NCBI GenBank assembly: GCA_022559845.1
Contig: CM040125.1
Coordinates: 203,710,102-203,774,101 of the forward strand
Direction: 5' to 3'
DNA length: 64,000 nt
DNA from: Amorphophallus konjac
Lineage: Eukaryota > Streptophyta > Magnoliopsida > Alismatales > Araceae
Below are positions 46,019-56,765 of this stretch, in pieces. The translations under genes and the position numbers were made by a program. Position 1 is the first letter of the stretch, and each line of letters starts with the position of its first letter. Under the pieces are notes generated by a model. It saw nothing but the letters and a program-made list of their open reading frames with translations. It ran no database searches and was not told the DNA's origin.

Positions 46019-46027
46019 ATATTTATA
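46019..46027 (-). promoter_or_regulatory. TATA box of gene C
   Basis: The minus strand reads GGTATAAATATC, about 80 bases before the ATG at 45943. It favours that ATG over the in-frame extension to 46072. Confidence 0.65.
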
Positions 46028-46230
46028 CCCCCAGAAGCTTGGCGGGAAGCAGCACGGCGTTCTGAACTCCAAAAGGGGACTCCTCGCATCAACTCAAAAG
46101 AGTCATCATCACGGGCGTATTCCCAGGACAGCCGCATTAAATGGCCCCTGTAGGAGAGGATTCTCCGCCCAAATCGAGCCACCAACATCGTCCCTACAAG
46201 TGCTACTCATCCGAGCCCAATCTTGGCTCG

Positions 46231-46248
46231 GGAGTAGGAGGGGGCAAA
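46231..46248 (+). other. Polypurine tract of the Tat-type element (gene C side)
   Basis: GGAGTAGGAGGGGGCAAA directly before TGGAGAGGGGG. The same arrangement occurs on the minus strand at 51269-51254. Confidence 0.6.
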
Positions 46249-46986
46249 TGGAGAGGGGGAAAATCTACCGTCCCAGAGCACGGCTCAACTAGGTCCAATT
46301 CGACCAAACCAGGCCCAGCTCTCCAAAGTGACAGCCCCATTTTGGGCCCATTTACTTCAAGCACAAAACTCACTCGGAGCAGCACTTTCTAGGCGACCCT
46401 CGGGTCCGGAAGTCCGAACGACAGATCGGTCGAGAAGACCCCCTGCGGGGACCCAACATGACCTATCCAAGTTACACGCCCATCGCTCGAGGGAAACCCC
46501 GAGCAAGCGTCCAAAGCTCGGACCGACTGTCGGAAGCTTATCCAAGCATTCGTTACGCATCCTTCAGGAGCAGGGAACCCCAAGGGATAAGGGAGAGCAA
46601 GAGTCCTCGTGCCATAAAGAGCCCACGACGAGGACGTAACCCCCCCTCAATCCCCTCGACTCCCAGGGCTCCTGCATTAAACGGATCGGTATATAAATCC
46701 CAGAAGGACCCCCCCAAAGAGGGAAGGCAACAATCCTGAGTGAGAACCACCACACCTCTTGGTGGAGAATAATCTCGCGCCCTCTTCTTCTCCTACCATC
46801 TCTATTCGCATCCGTGCTCTATCATATTCGATGACTTAAGCATCGGAGGGTTCTCCCCGGGGTTTCGTCCCTGGGCACCCCGCATCTGTTTCTCATCTTG
46901 CAGATTATATACGCGTGGTGGCCGTGATCAAGAAATCTCCTAGGATCTCACGGCTCAGGATCATCGCGAGATTACGCCTTTTCACA
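46249..46986 (+). repeat. Tat-type gypsy LTR (3' LTR)
   Basis: Starts TGGAGAGGGGGAAAATC after a purine tract. It carries a TATA box at 46689-46697 and the R-U5 signature GACTTAAGCATCGGAGGGTT, followed by CCCCGGGGTTTCG, seen in many plant Tat/Retand elements. The end near TTTTCACA (46986) is set by comparison with the LTR at 50412. Only one copy is present; the body of the element is missing apart from gene C. Confidence 0.65.
46689..46697 (+). promoter_or_regulatory. TATA box of the Tat-type LTR
   Basis: TATATAAAT about 440 bp into the LTR. It points away from gene C's promoter 670 bp to the left. Confidence 0.65.
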
Positions 46987-49161
46987 ATCTATTGTGAGGT
47001 TGTATGTTTAATATAAAGAATACGAGGGTATAATATAACACAATGGATTTTCAAGGTCTATATATAAGTATCCTTATCAGAATATATCTACAAATTAACA
47101 TACAAGTATAAAGAATAATTTTAAGATCATTAAGTGTATCTTATCTGATGTGATGCATCAACGATCATCTTTTCCCTTTTATTCCAAAAGTGAAAATGTC
47201 ATTAATTGTATTGTCCTTTTCTCTCTTGCAATTAACAATTAACGCTGATTTAACGGAAAGAGTTGAAAGGAGATCAAAAGGTGTTACATTGCTGCTTCAC
47301 TTCAAACTCACAATTACAGATAGAACAGAACATCGGCCTTGCGTGACATCTGATACGTCGCGCCAACGTGCCGAGAGTTGCTAAACATTTTAAATAATAT
47401 TTACGGTTCAAAAGGTGTTCAAAAAATCTCGATGACTATAAATTTTTTTGCCTTCTGAAAATTTAACTCTCTTCGGCATGAGATATTTTTATTCTTCTCA
47501 TAAAAGAGTGCATGGCTCACCTTTACATAACGTAAAAGGGAAATTGTCGAGCTGTTCACTTTTCATCTACTTGCAATGCCAATATGTCGATATGGTTCCT
47601 TCTTACTAGTTCCATGCTTGGTGTTGACATCTACGAGATATTTTCACCTCCCAAATATCCACCTCTTCGATACCCTACCACCGAGTCATGCTACTTACTT
47701 ACTTTGCAAACAAATAGCTGAGGAGAATGCTCCCTTTAAAAATGTTTGGAGTCAATTTATGTATAAGAAAAAATACTAAAAAAAATATGTGAACGATGTC
47801 ATCAAATCAAAAAAAATATGTATATCTTTTACTGGGTGGCAGAGCTTGTTGATCTCAAAAAGAAAAAAAAATGTGCGTCGATTTAGAACGTCTACTCTAC
47901 TCGGATTAAGATCTCTTGCACCTCTCGTATATTTTTCAATATATCTCATATCCTGTCACGTGTAACGACTTAAATAGATCTAATTCGATTCGAGTAGATT
48001 AATATCATATCTTATCCGTAAAAATTTATAAATATCGTATTCGAATAGTATCCTATTATTTTTACCGATATGGATACGGGTATATCTGTCATAGATATGG
48101 ATATACCCGCGTCCAAATATTTGTATCCGTCTAAAAAATATAAGCTCACGTCCAAATCTAAAAGAAGGTAGGATTCGTGAGAAGTGAGAAAAAAAGAAGT
48201 TCAGTGGATTCTTTCCTTTTCAAACTAATTTTCATATTTTATAAAATTATCTTTATAATTTTAATAAAAAAGTCAAACTCACATATTCAAAATGACAGAC
48301 AGCGAGTCGAGTTCACGTCAAAATTATTAAACTAATATATATAGCGAGTTATTAAAAGCAGCTTCGAATCATAGTACAAGTTCAGATGTACTAAATTTAT
48401 ATTCGATTTAAATATGAAATAAGTATTTTTAAGATATTTAAATTTAAATTTAATATTTATTTATCTGAATCGGGCGACACGAGTAATCAAATTTGCGAAC
48501 ATCACGTGTCAGAAGACGGGCTATTAACCAAAATCCCTGAGGCGGCGGTCGCTTTTGGTCCAGTTGGTCCCGGGTAGCACGACCCGGATGGTCTACCAGA
48601 TGTCCACCCTGACCCGGCGGCATGCTCCATGTGGGCCGAAGATCGAGTTTGGATCTGGAGAGGAGCCCATCTGGCGGGAGAGGCTCTTGTCACGGTTGGC
48701 CTCGGTCCATAGACTGCATACATCGCTATCCACTGCGCTGGCGCAAGCGACAATCACTTGAGACACAATCAATCAACTTGACAGATAGCAGTAGATGATT
48801 AAACCCAAGAACAAAAAATAAAAACGTCATGCGTAGACTCTCAATGTGAAAAGGCTGCATAATTTTCAACACCCGATAACCGTTACTTCCACGCCAACCA
48901 AAGCTCTAATATGTTGTCTATTTTCGGTGATATATTCTAATGATTTGTTAAAAAATAATAACTTGCACATATGTTTTTTTTTGGGGTGATCGTGGAACTC
49001 GATCGGTGGAGTGACATGGCAATTTAGACACATTTAACAGCTTATAATAATAAATGCTTAGAGCTTTATGCTAGATGTCGAGAATTATGAGTTTTGAAGA
49101 TCCTTCAAAGGGCGGGGTGCTTTTCGTATGATAAGCCGTAGAAAACGAACTCTGATATCAC

Positions 49162-49393
49162 TTTGATAGCGGGATAAACTAAAAGTAAGTTAATTTAACT
49201 AGATCGGATTGTCCTGGAGTTAATCCACTTTCAGTTTGTTATGCATTAAGTTGGAGTTAACCAACCCTCTGATGTGGATTTTGAATTTTGAATTAAATCC
49301 TCGAACATGGTTATCTTGTTTCACCTATCAAAGTAAAAAAGTGTTAATCTAGAGATAAAAATCAGATTAACTCTTACTTAACCCGCTATCAAA
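49162..49393. mobile_element. MITE with terminal inverted repeats
   Basis: The left end TTTGATAGCGGGATAAACT continues AAAAGTAAGTTAA. The right end, reverse complemented, reads TTTGATAGCGGGTTAAGT continuing AAGAGTTAA. Total about 232 bp, AT-rich inside, no coding capacity. I could not identify a convincing target duplication, so the superfamily is undetermined. Confidence 0.8.
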
Positions 49394-49914
49394 TTAGGTC
49401 TATTTTGTATCACTTTATGGATTAAGGGATAGCGTGACAAGAGACTCTCCACTTTAATGATACGAGAATATACGATTGCGACATTGATTGGGGGATGATA
49501 TTCCGCTAACAAAAATTATCATAAATACTCTCATCATTTTTCTATCCAAATTTGTTTGGGGGGTGTTTAGTTTGACATTAAAGTGTATCATTTTTTTTTT
49601 GCAGTGTGGACATGATATAAAGTAAACGAAAGAAAATGAATCTGATTTAGTATTTTTAACCAACCAATTATGATATTTGATCAGGCTTAAGTCCATTGTT
49701 GAGCTCTCTCGAAGGAACTTAGTAGTTTAAGTTTGATTTGGTGCACACCTAAGGTAATTGCACACCTTGGGTGTGCATCATATTTTTTTTTTCTGATTTG
49801 TTTGAAAATACACCTCACCTATCTATCCGTATGGGTTGTGCTCCATCAGACGTCCCAAAAAATCTGAGAAAAAAAGGACCCGGGGAATGACCTCTAGGGA
49901 TGAATATATATATA

Positions 49915-49948
49915 AGAAGGAGGAGGAGGAGGAGGAGGAGGAGGAGGA
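49915..49948. repeat. (AGG)n microsatellite
   Basis: About ten perfect AGG/GGA units, beginning after TATAAGA. Confidence 0.95.
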
Positions 49949-50411
49949 CTTGGTGCACATCCAAGGTCTGCAATTAGTGTGTACCAATACAAACACTAGT
50001 AATTTTTCAAAGTGAAAATCTATATGAACGAGCCCGCTGTGGTCATCCCGGTGCTAAGAACTCTTCGTTGGCTACCGATCCTAAAGAGCTCATAATATCA
50101 CAGTATATGAATAAGTTTTACCAAGCTAGTCAACAAGAATCCTAAGACCTGTACGTTGTTGGCCCATTAAGCCGAAGTGGTCCAGGAGAGCGCCACGTGG
50201 CAGTCACCCATTAAGGTTGGTTCACCTACATATGTAGGTCCAAGCGGACAAAGGTAAAACAGGCGTGACGTGACAAAATTGTGCATGAAAGATATCCTCA
50301 AAATAATCTCAACTTGGGAATCTTAAAATCCCTTCGTCACATGGAATAAATAAAATTATTATAGCGGCATAAAAATAGTTCTTAGGTCACGTACCACTTT
50401 CTCTATTTATT

Positions 50412-51253
50412 TGTTAGGGAAAATCGTCTCGCGCCCGTGGATGCCTGCACGCGCCAAGAAATCAGAAGTGCGTCAGAAGGAGTCCCGGGTGTTACCCCAG
50501 GGGACAACCCTTCGATGCTTAAGTCAGCAAGGGATTTAATGAGCGATAGAGCAGAGCAGAGTAAGAGAAAGATAGGGGCCGTAGGAGTCGATCCAGGAGA
50601 CGTGTAGATCCTCTGTATGCGTGCTCGCCGGTCCTAGTGGGCTCTCGGAGAGTGCTCGCTGGGTGGTAAGGCCGCTCAGGAGGTAGAAGCTCTCTGGACG
50701 TAGATGGCCCTCTTGTCGTTGTCGCTGGTAGGGCTGCTCTCTTCTCAGTAAAAGGCTCGGGGGCAGGAGTATCCTCTTGCGTAGTCGTGTGGGGTTTTTA
50801 GTAGAAGAATCTACCGTACTCTTCACTTCTGTCGATGTCCCTTTTATATGGGTTGTCTTGGAGCGAGGGCCTCATCCCTTGATAGGGGAGGGTCCGTTTA
50901 GTTGGAGTAACGTTCCCCGCTATGTCGGCGGGAGTTTCCCATTGGAGGGCGATAGCCCCGGCGTCGGCCGGTCCTTGGGCGAGTCTTACGGCACTCATGG
51001 CACGTGCTCGCCCGTTACGGGGTCAAGGCCGGCGTCGTGGGGGCAATGGTCGATCGTCGGAGTGTTCTTCGGCGAGAACTGCGCTTGGGCCGACCTCATC
51101 GGCGTCGTGGAATCCGATGCTCCTTTGGGCCGGTAATCCTCTTACTGGATTGGGCGTGCATGTTTGCCCCTAGCGTGGGCTCAGCGCTTCCGAACCTTAA
51201 TGGGCCGCTCGCGCCTGGGCCGTTCCTGGGTCAAACCAGATTTACCCTCCTCA
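50412..51253 (-). repeat. Tat-type gypsy LTR, minus strand (3' LTR)
   Basis: On the minus strand it begins TGAGGAGGGTAAATCTGG after a purine tract (51269-51254), has a TATA box CATATAAAA at 50850-50842, and the R-U5 word CTGACTTAAGCATCGAAGGG at about 50534-50515. It ends GATTTTCCCTAACA at 50412. The order and wording mirror the LTR at 46249-46986. Confidence 0.65.
50842..50850 (-). promoter_or_regulatory. TATA box of the minus-strand Tat-type LTR
   Basis: The minus strand reads CCCATATAAAAGGGAC. It faces away from gene D's promoter about 720 bp to the right. Confidence 0.65.
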
Positions 51254-51269
51254 CTTCCCCCCTACTCTT
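51254..51269 (-). other. Polypurine tract of the Tat-type element (gene D side)
   Basis: The minus strand reads AGAGTAGGGGGGAAG before the LTR start TGAGGAGGG. Confidence 0.6.
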
Positions 51270-51564
51270 AGTTGCCGAGCTCTCGCAGGGGACTGAGAGT
51301 AGCCCAAGAGAGGGTTCTTCTGGAGGTGTGATTCGAAGGTAATGTCCTCGTACGGCGGGAGTTGGGGGCTTCGAGGCCTGCTTGGCGCACAAGACGCCTC
51401 TGGCGGTGGCAGAGGCCATGCTGGCAATGATGACGCCGGGTCTTGTCTCATTTTAGGGATGTGGGCTTAGAACGGTCGCCTGGCCTCGGTAGCCGTACCG
51501 CCGTAGCGTCAGGCGTCCCTTCGCCTGACCCTCAGGGGGTAACAGTCGGACAGTAGTGGGCGGT

Positions 51565-51572
51565 TTATAAGG
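51565..51572 (+). promoter_or_regulatory. TATA-like box of gene D
   Basis: TTATAAGG, about 130 bases before the ATG at 51697. Confidence 0.55.
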
Positions 51573-51696
51573 AGCGTGGAAGGGGCTCTCGCAAACCATA
51601 CTCACGTCTCGCTGGTCGCCGTGCTCTGTCGTAGGCTTCTGCTTCCTTTTGCTGGTGAGGATCCTTCTCCCTCGGTTCTTCTTTTCTGCGATAGTG

Positions 51697-52475
51697 ATGC
51701 CTCCACGCAAGAGACCTCTTAGCGTCAAGTCCTCCTCTTCGGAGGAGATGCCTCAGAATCGAGGCAGTGTGCCGAGCACCTCGGGTGCGGGCACTAGTCG
51801 GCCTGAATCCCAACCCTTAGTGGCCTACCGGGTGTTCCACGGGTTGCGGGAGACCTTCCAGATCCCCCCCGAGTACGACATCGTCTTTCCTGCTGTGGGA
51901 GACGACATAATGAGTCACTCCCCTGGTGGGATCATGATTCCAGTAGATTCCTTCCAAGCGGATCTCCGTATTCCTGTTCACCCCTTCATCGCGGATGTCC
52001 TCACCCATTACGGGCGAAACTCTGGCGGATTATCCCCCAATTCACACAGTATCCTCTGCGGGTTCATCTACACGTGCCGTAGAGCGTCGGTGGCGCCGAG
52101 CGTCGATCTGTTCCGGCAGTTCTTCCACCTTCAGAGTTGTCCATCCGACACTTTCTTCGCCTACTTCAAGGCCCGCGCCAAGGATCACTTTATCTCTGTC
52201 TCTCGTACCGCGTCTAACCGCAAGGGGTGGGCGGAGCGATACATATACTTGATCAAGTCGAAGGACTGGGAGAGGGTCTCCGATGGTTGGATGCGGAGTG
52301 GCTACCCTCGCCCTTGGCGCAACTCGAAGCCCCCTCTAAATGCTGAGGGTCGTCGGAATCTGAGGGCGGTTTCTCGGTACCCCTTCGTCGATGCGGACCA
52401 CGTTATGACCCCGATGCTACTTTGAGAGCTGGGGTCAAGTCCCTTGTTGCCGCAGGGTACTGGCCGTGCTTCCCC
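51697..52475 (+). pseudogene. Gene D exon 1: Transposase_28 domain
   Basis: Starts MPPRKRPLSVKSSSSEE at 51697. The Transposase_28 pattern is clear: DSFQADLRIPVHPFIADVLT, then HYGRNSGGLSPNSHSILCGF, DLFRQFFHLQ and ASNRKGWAERYIYL. A TGA at 52423-52425 breaks the frame (MTPMLL then ELGSS). The exon probably ends at a GT near 52457, where element 3 begins 25-30 bp further on. It is antisense to the LTR at 50412-51253, as gene C is to its LTR. Role unknown; such genes are known as extra ORFs in Tat-lineage elements. Confidence 0.75.
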
Positions 52476-52480
52476 GTAGG

Positions 52481-52485
52481 GTTGT
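52481..52485. other. Target-site duplication GTTGT (left)
   Basis: GTTGT directly before TGTAATATCCC, repeated at 62219-62223. Confidence 0.92.
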
Positions 52486-52822
52486 TGTAATATCCCGGAC
52501 CTTTCGGATCCTTCTTCGTGGGTCCCGGATCTGGTTTTCGGAGCGTCCAGCTCCGTTGTGTCCGAAATTTCATTTCGGACATCTTTCGTGTTCGGATCGG
52601 CGCGATCCGGAGTCGTTTCGGAGGCCCGGAGGCGTTCCGCGGCTTTTTCCGCGTGTGTTTTCCGATTCCCGGCGTGTGTTTCGGCTTTTCCTTCGGACGC
52701 TCGCTGCGGGTTAACTGGGCCGTTCACCCGGGCACGAGTGGTACCGTTGCGATCGGTGCGTTCCGAGGATTCCAGAAATGTATTTTTCTATTTTTCGGTA
52801 TTTTTCCGAAAATTCGGATTTT

Positions 52823-52830
52823 CTATAAAT
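52823..52830 (+). promoter_or_regulatory. TATA box of the element 3 LTR
   Basis: CTATAAAT in TTTTCTATAAATCC, 337 bp into the LTR; the second copy is at 60151-60158. Confidence 0.65.
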
Positions 52831-53382
52831 CCTAATCCTTTTTCTTTTCTTTTTCCCTTTTCTCTTTCTTCTTCCTCTCCCTCTCTCTCGCGACCGTGAG
52901 CCCCCTCTCTCTCCCTCTCTCCCATTCGGACGTGGCGAGCCCCTCTCCGGCTACGGACGGCGGCGGGGCGACGGCGCGGACGCGTGGGCGACGGTGAGGC
53001 GATCTCGTGGGCGTGCGGCGAGCGTGGGAAGCGTGGGGAGTTCGTGAAGCTTCGAGTATTCTTCGTGATTCGTGATCGATCCGACGGAGCATTCGCTCCA
53101 TTGAGGTAGGGTGACGTTCCTTAGCCTCATGCCGTTCTTTTCCGTGATTTATAGGCCGTGGGGAGGCCGAGAGGGGATCATTTGAGCGTTTTTGGGTTTT
53201 TCCATGATTTGGGGAGAGCTCGCCCGATCTATGGATTCAATGCATGGATTCGTGTTTTGAGGGCCTAGAATCATGCTAGGGGTCCCCAGGGGTCTTCCCC
53301 TTTGTTTTCCCCCTCTCCTATGGAGGTATGGGGGCGTGGTTGGAATTTTTGGGCGTTCTTACCGTTTTCGGCCGCGGACTGA

Positions 53383-53665
53383 GAACGCGCTATACTCCAG
53401 TAGCGCGTTCTTGGAGGTCGCGCTGCCCCGACCGAGCGCGTTCATCGGAGAAGATGAATAGTTTGGCGGTTCGTGTCGCGCTATGGGGCCCTAGCGCGAT
53501 CGTCCTTGTCGCGCTAGGAGGACCTAGCGCGATGGTCCCTGTCGCGCTAAGGTTCCCTAGCGCGATGGTCCGTGTCGCGCTATGGGGCCATAGCGCGACA
53601 ACCCTTGTTGCGCTAGGGGACCCTAGCGCGACATGCCCTGTCACGCTAGGTATCCCTAGCGCGAT
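53383..53665. repeat. TAGCGCGA hairpin array in the element 3 5' LTR
   Basis: Begins with GAACGCGCTA / TAGCGCGTTC (53383-53410) and continues with alternating TCGCGCTA and TAGCGCGA blocks about every 20-30 bp up to 53665. Inner arm bases pair differently in different units (CTAGG..CCTAG against CTATGG..CCATAG). Confidence 0.93.
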
Positions 53666-54895
53666 TTGGTTCGTTATTGGGTGTTCCCCTTGGGCCGTGT
53701 GTGCGTCCCGGGCACCCCGTGGAGTTCCGTGACCGTGTCTTTGGTGACCGGAGGTTCCGTTTGCCTTGGTCATGAGTTTGGCCGTGGGCGGTGCGTCCGT
53801 TTTTCTCCGACCGTGGCCCCGTTTGACGGAGCTGGTGCGTGGGGTGATTCCCACACGTTGTCGGTTTCGGACGTTGTTTTCCGTTGACTCGAGAGTCTAC
53901 TCCTTCAGTGACCCTCCACTAGTCGTAGCCCACCAGTACGAGGTGCTGGTCTCACCTGGGAGTGGTGTATGGGCACCCACCTTTCGAGACGGTTTGTGGA
54001 CCGGTTACCGTAGGCCCCTCGTCGTAGCCAGAGTCCGGCTGCGGGGGAAAACCGGTCAGAGGACCAGACCTAGGACGCGTGGTCTGTGTGTGCACACGTG
54101 GTTGGGGGCGGTTGGACCCACGTCGACGGGCGTGACCCCAGCTAGTTACTTGTTTGTGGTTACTTGTACGGTGTTTGCGCCTCGGGTAGGACCTACCACG
54201 TCAGGCGGTTCACCTGCGGTGCGGTGTAAGACGTCAGGGGACGCTACCGGCTGTGCTTCTAGTGGGTGGTACTCCTGTCGAGTACGGAGTGTTAGACTGT
54301 CAGTCGTGTGTTTCCGACCTTCGGGTTTTGACGGTTCGACTGTTGGGTTTCGGTCTTCTCGTACCGTGGCACGTGTGTCGGTTTGCGTGCCGTAGGGTCT
54401 AGTTCTGTAGAGTACAGGGCTTTCCTTTCCGAGGTACTTTCCTACCGCTAGAGTAGTGGTTTCTCATTTTTCGAGGTAGGGTTCGAGTGATCCCTACTGA
54501 GTCTTGTTCTGAGACTCATTCCCTGCGTGTTTTCACCGTGTTTCAGGTGAGGCGCCACCTTCGGGGAGCGCGTCAGGAGCGCAGCGTGGTGCGGGTGCCC
54601 AGAGGTAGTGCCAGAGGTCAGAGCCGGGGGATGCCCCGTGTAGCTGTACTTTTCTTTCTTGTCACTGTACTAGTCGTGGACTGCTGTTATTATTGTTCTT
54701 TATTGTGGACCATGTAAATTGTTAATTTATTTCCTGCTTAATATTATAACTGTTTAATTTCTGCAATTATCTGTGATGCTTATGTAGTTTCCACACCATC
54801 CTTTTAACCCTTCCGAGTCTTCGGACTCGTGGGTGGCGGTACGAGTCTCGGGTTATCGGGCCTTCCCGGTAATCGGATTCTCGGGTCGTTACAGC

Positions 54896-54907
54896 TGGTA
54901 TCAGAGC
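54896..54907 (+). other. Primer-binding site of element 3
   Basis: TGGTATCAGAGC, two bases after the LTR end at 54893; tRNA-Met type. Confidence 0.93.
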
Positions 54908-55058
54908 GCGGTTGTGGAATTACATGAGAATCATAGGTAATTGTAGTGGTCCACTAGTCCACAACGATGATGTACATGTGACGCTGGCATTGGGCACCGC
55001 ATGTTTTATTCTGACATTGCCGTTTCCGTGTTTTCTGTCTTGTGCTTCAGGAGCGAGG

Positions 55059-56765
55059 ATGGCGCCGAGGAGGAGTTCTCGCTCTCAGCAGGGGCAGTCG
55101 GCTGGAGGTCAGGAGATCCAGCAGGGGGTCCAGAGGGACCAGGAGGAGCATAGCAGAGTTCCGGGAGCTACCGAGGCCGCGGATGCTGCGAGGGCTCCGG
55201 GGGCCGAGGATTTCTTCCGTGGCATGTACCATCTCATGTCTCAGCAGTTTGGCGGAGAGGCTGCTGAGGGCTCGTCAGTCAAGGGTGGGCCAGGCCGAGC
55301 AGTGAGGGACTTCATGCAGTTCCATCCACCTTACTTTAGCGGCCAGGCAGACCCTGATGCGGCTCGTGATTGGCTCGATGAGATGGAGCGGGTGTTCAGT
55401 TCTGCGAAGAGTACTGTCGAGGACAGAGTGGTGTTGGCCTATAACCAGTTGCAGGGTACGGCTCGGAGGTGGTGGTCTTCCGAGTGGAAGACGTCCTTTC
55501 AGCTTCGTCCACTTGAGCAGGTCGAGTGGGATGACCTTGTCAGTGCTTTCGAGCGTACGTACTGTCCAGACGTCGTTGCTACGCAGCGGATGCGGGAGTT
55601 TCTGGAGCTGGTGCAGGGTGACATGTCCGTGTTGCATTACAGGGCCCGATTTGTCGAGCTGGGTCGGTACGCACCTCATATCATGGAGCATGAGAGGGTG
55701 AGGACGACGCAGTTTGTGCAGGGCTTGAGGTTGGAGCTGAGGCACCATTTGATCGCGAATGGGGCCACTGATCTAGAGACAGCGTCTCGTGTTGCGATTT
55801 CCTTGGAGATGGATATGCAGAGGACTCGAGGACCGATCAGCCAGGGGCAGTCTTTGTCAGGTCGCAGCCAGCAGTCGGCTACCCAGCAGCAGGGTTTCTT
55901 CCAGCATGCGTCGGGTGGTTCAGGAGTACCGGCATCGGCAGCTTCAGTGACAGGATCTGCGTCTTTTAGCTCGAAGGTCAAGAAGTTCTTGAAGAAGGGT
56001 TTCCGTAAGAAGCCCAAGGATCAGGGACAAGCTTCATCGGGCAGTGTACAGCAGCCGATTCCTTTTCAGCGTCAGGGATCAGGGGGTGGATCACGAGGAT
56101 CTTGTCCACGGTGTGGTGGGACCCACCCAGGCAGGCAGTGCACGGCGCCGATCATCTGTTTTCGGTGTGACCAGCCAGGGCACATGGCGCGTGACTGTCC
56201 TCAGAGACCGCCGCAGCAGCAGTTTCCTCAGCAGCAGCAGGTTCCCCAGCAGCAGAGGCAGCAGCAGCAGCAGCAGGGACAGTATCCGCCACTACCCAGG
56301 TCAGCTAGCGTGGGAGGCAGGCAGAGGGCTCGTGGCCAGATCACGCACTTGACCAGGGCAGAGGCAGTGGCGTCGCAGCTCGTGGAAGGTACCGTTCAGA
56401 TTTTGGGTTGTGCGGCTCGGGTTTTATTTGATTCTGGCGCGTCTCATTCGTTTATTTCGGAGGATTTCGCGTCGAGCGTCGAGGAGCCGGTGACCCAGTT
56501 GTCCTGTGATTTGGCAGTGGAGTTGCCTTCGGGTGATTTTATGGTCACTCCGTATTGCTTCGACCAGGTTCCGGTGTGGATCGATGGGCGGAGTATGCCA
56601 GGCAGGTTGTATGCGTTGCAGCTTCGGGATTACGACGTGATTCTAGGCATGGATTGGCTCGAGACTCATGGAGCGGTGGTGGATTGTGGGATGAAGAGGG
56701 TCTACTTCCAGCATCCGAGCAAGAGGACCTTCTATTTCCAAGGTATCCGTTCCACCTCTTCTTGA
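55059..56765 (+). CDS. Gag-protease of element 3
   Basis: 568 residues from ATG 55059 (MAPRRSSRSQQGQSAGG). The frame is open further upstream to 54912, but this ATG gives the usual basic start. Retrotrans_gag at about residues 85-250 (FHPPYFSGQADPDAARDWLD, ARRWWSSEWK, YCPDVVATQRMREFLELVQG). Two CCHC-type knuckles near 349-379 (CPRCGGTHPGRQC and CFRCDQPGHMARDC), a glutamine-rich spacer, then the protease with LFDSGASHSFISEDF near 457 and DVILGMDWLETHGAVVDC. It forms the particle and cleaves the polyprotein. A TGA at 56763-56765 separates it from pol in the same frame; whether this is a mutation or a readthrough site is not settled. Confidence 0.88.
   Translation: MAPRRSSRSQQGQSAGGQEIQQGVQRDQEEHSRVPGATEAADAARAPGAEDFFRGMYHLMSQQFGGEAAEGSSVKGGPGRAVRDFMQFHPPYFSGQADPDAARDWLDEMERVFSSAKSTVEDRVVLAYNQLQGTARRWWSSEWKTSFQLRPLEQVEWDDLVSAFERTYCPDVVATQRMREFLELVQGDMSVLHYRARFVELGRYAPHIMEHERVRTTQFVQGLRLELRHHLIANGATDLETASRVAISLEMDMQRTRGPISQGQSLSGRSQQSATQQQGFFQHASGGSGVPASAASVTGSASFSSKVKKFLKKGFRKKPKDQGQASSGSVQQPIPFQRQGSGGGSRGSCPRCGGTHPGRQCTAPIICFRCDQPGHMARDCPQRPPQQQFPQQQQVPQQQRQQQQQQGQYPPLPRSASVGGRQRARGQITHLTRAEAVASQLVEGTVQILGCAARVLFDSGASHSFISEDFASSVEEPVTQLSCDLAVELPSGDFMVTPYCFDQVPVWIDGRSMPGRLYALQLRDYDVILGMDWLETHGAVVDCGMKRVYFQHPSKRTFYFQGIRSTSS

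Larger units (their letters stand above)
46987..50411. other. AT-rich intergenic DNA
   Basis: Apart from one MITE (49162-49393) and an AGG microsatellite, I see nothing codable. A GC-rich island at 48500-48730 has short frames on both strands with no recognisable family. Around 48020-48140 there are repeats of GATATGGATACGGGTAT-like words. Confidence 0.5.
52486..54893 (+). repeat. 5' LTR of element 3
   Basis: 2,408 bp from TGTAATATCCCGGACC to GGGTCGTTACA. TATA box CTATAAAT at 52823-52830; the hairpin array is about 560 bp downstream. Confidence 0.96.

Noticed and set aside
48502..48761. Short opposing frames in a GC-rich island
   Set aside because: No family resemblance, no clear promoter or splice structure, and both strands are open.
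49740..49995. Two GGTGCACA[CT]CC-like segments as ends of a second MITE
   Set aside because: The segments are direct, not inverted, and no flanking duplication is visible.
53328..53732. 134-codon frame with repeated VALGxPSA peptides (also 60655-61059)
   Set aside because: It is the TAGCGCGA hairpin array read in one frame. It lies in LTR noncoding sequence and has no homology I recognise.
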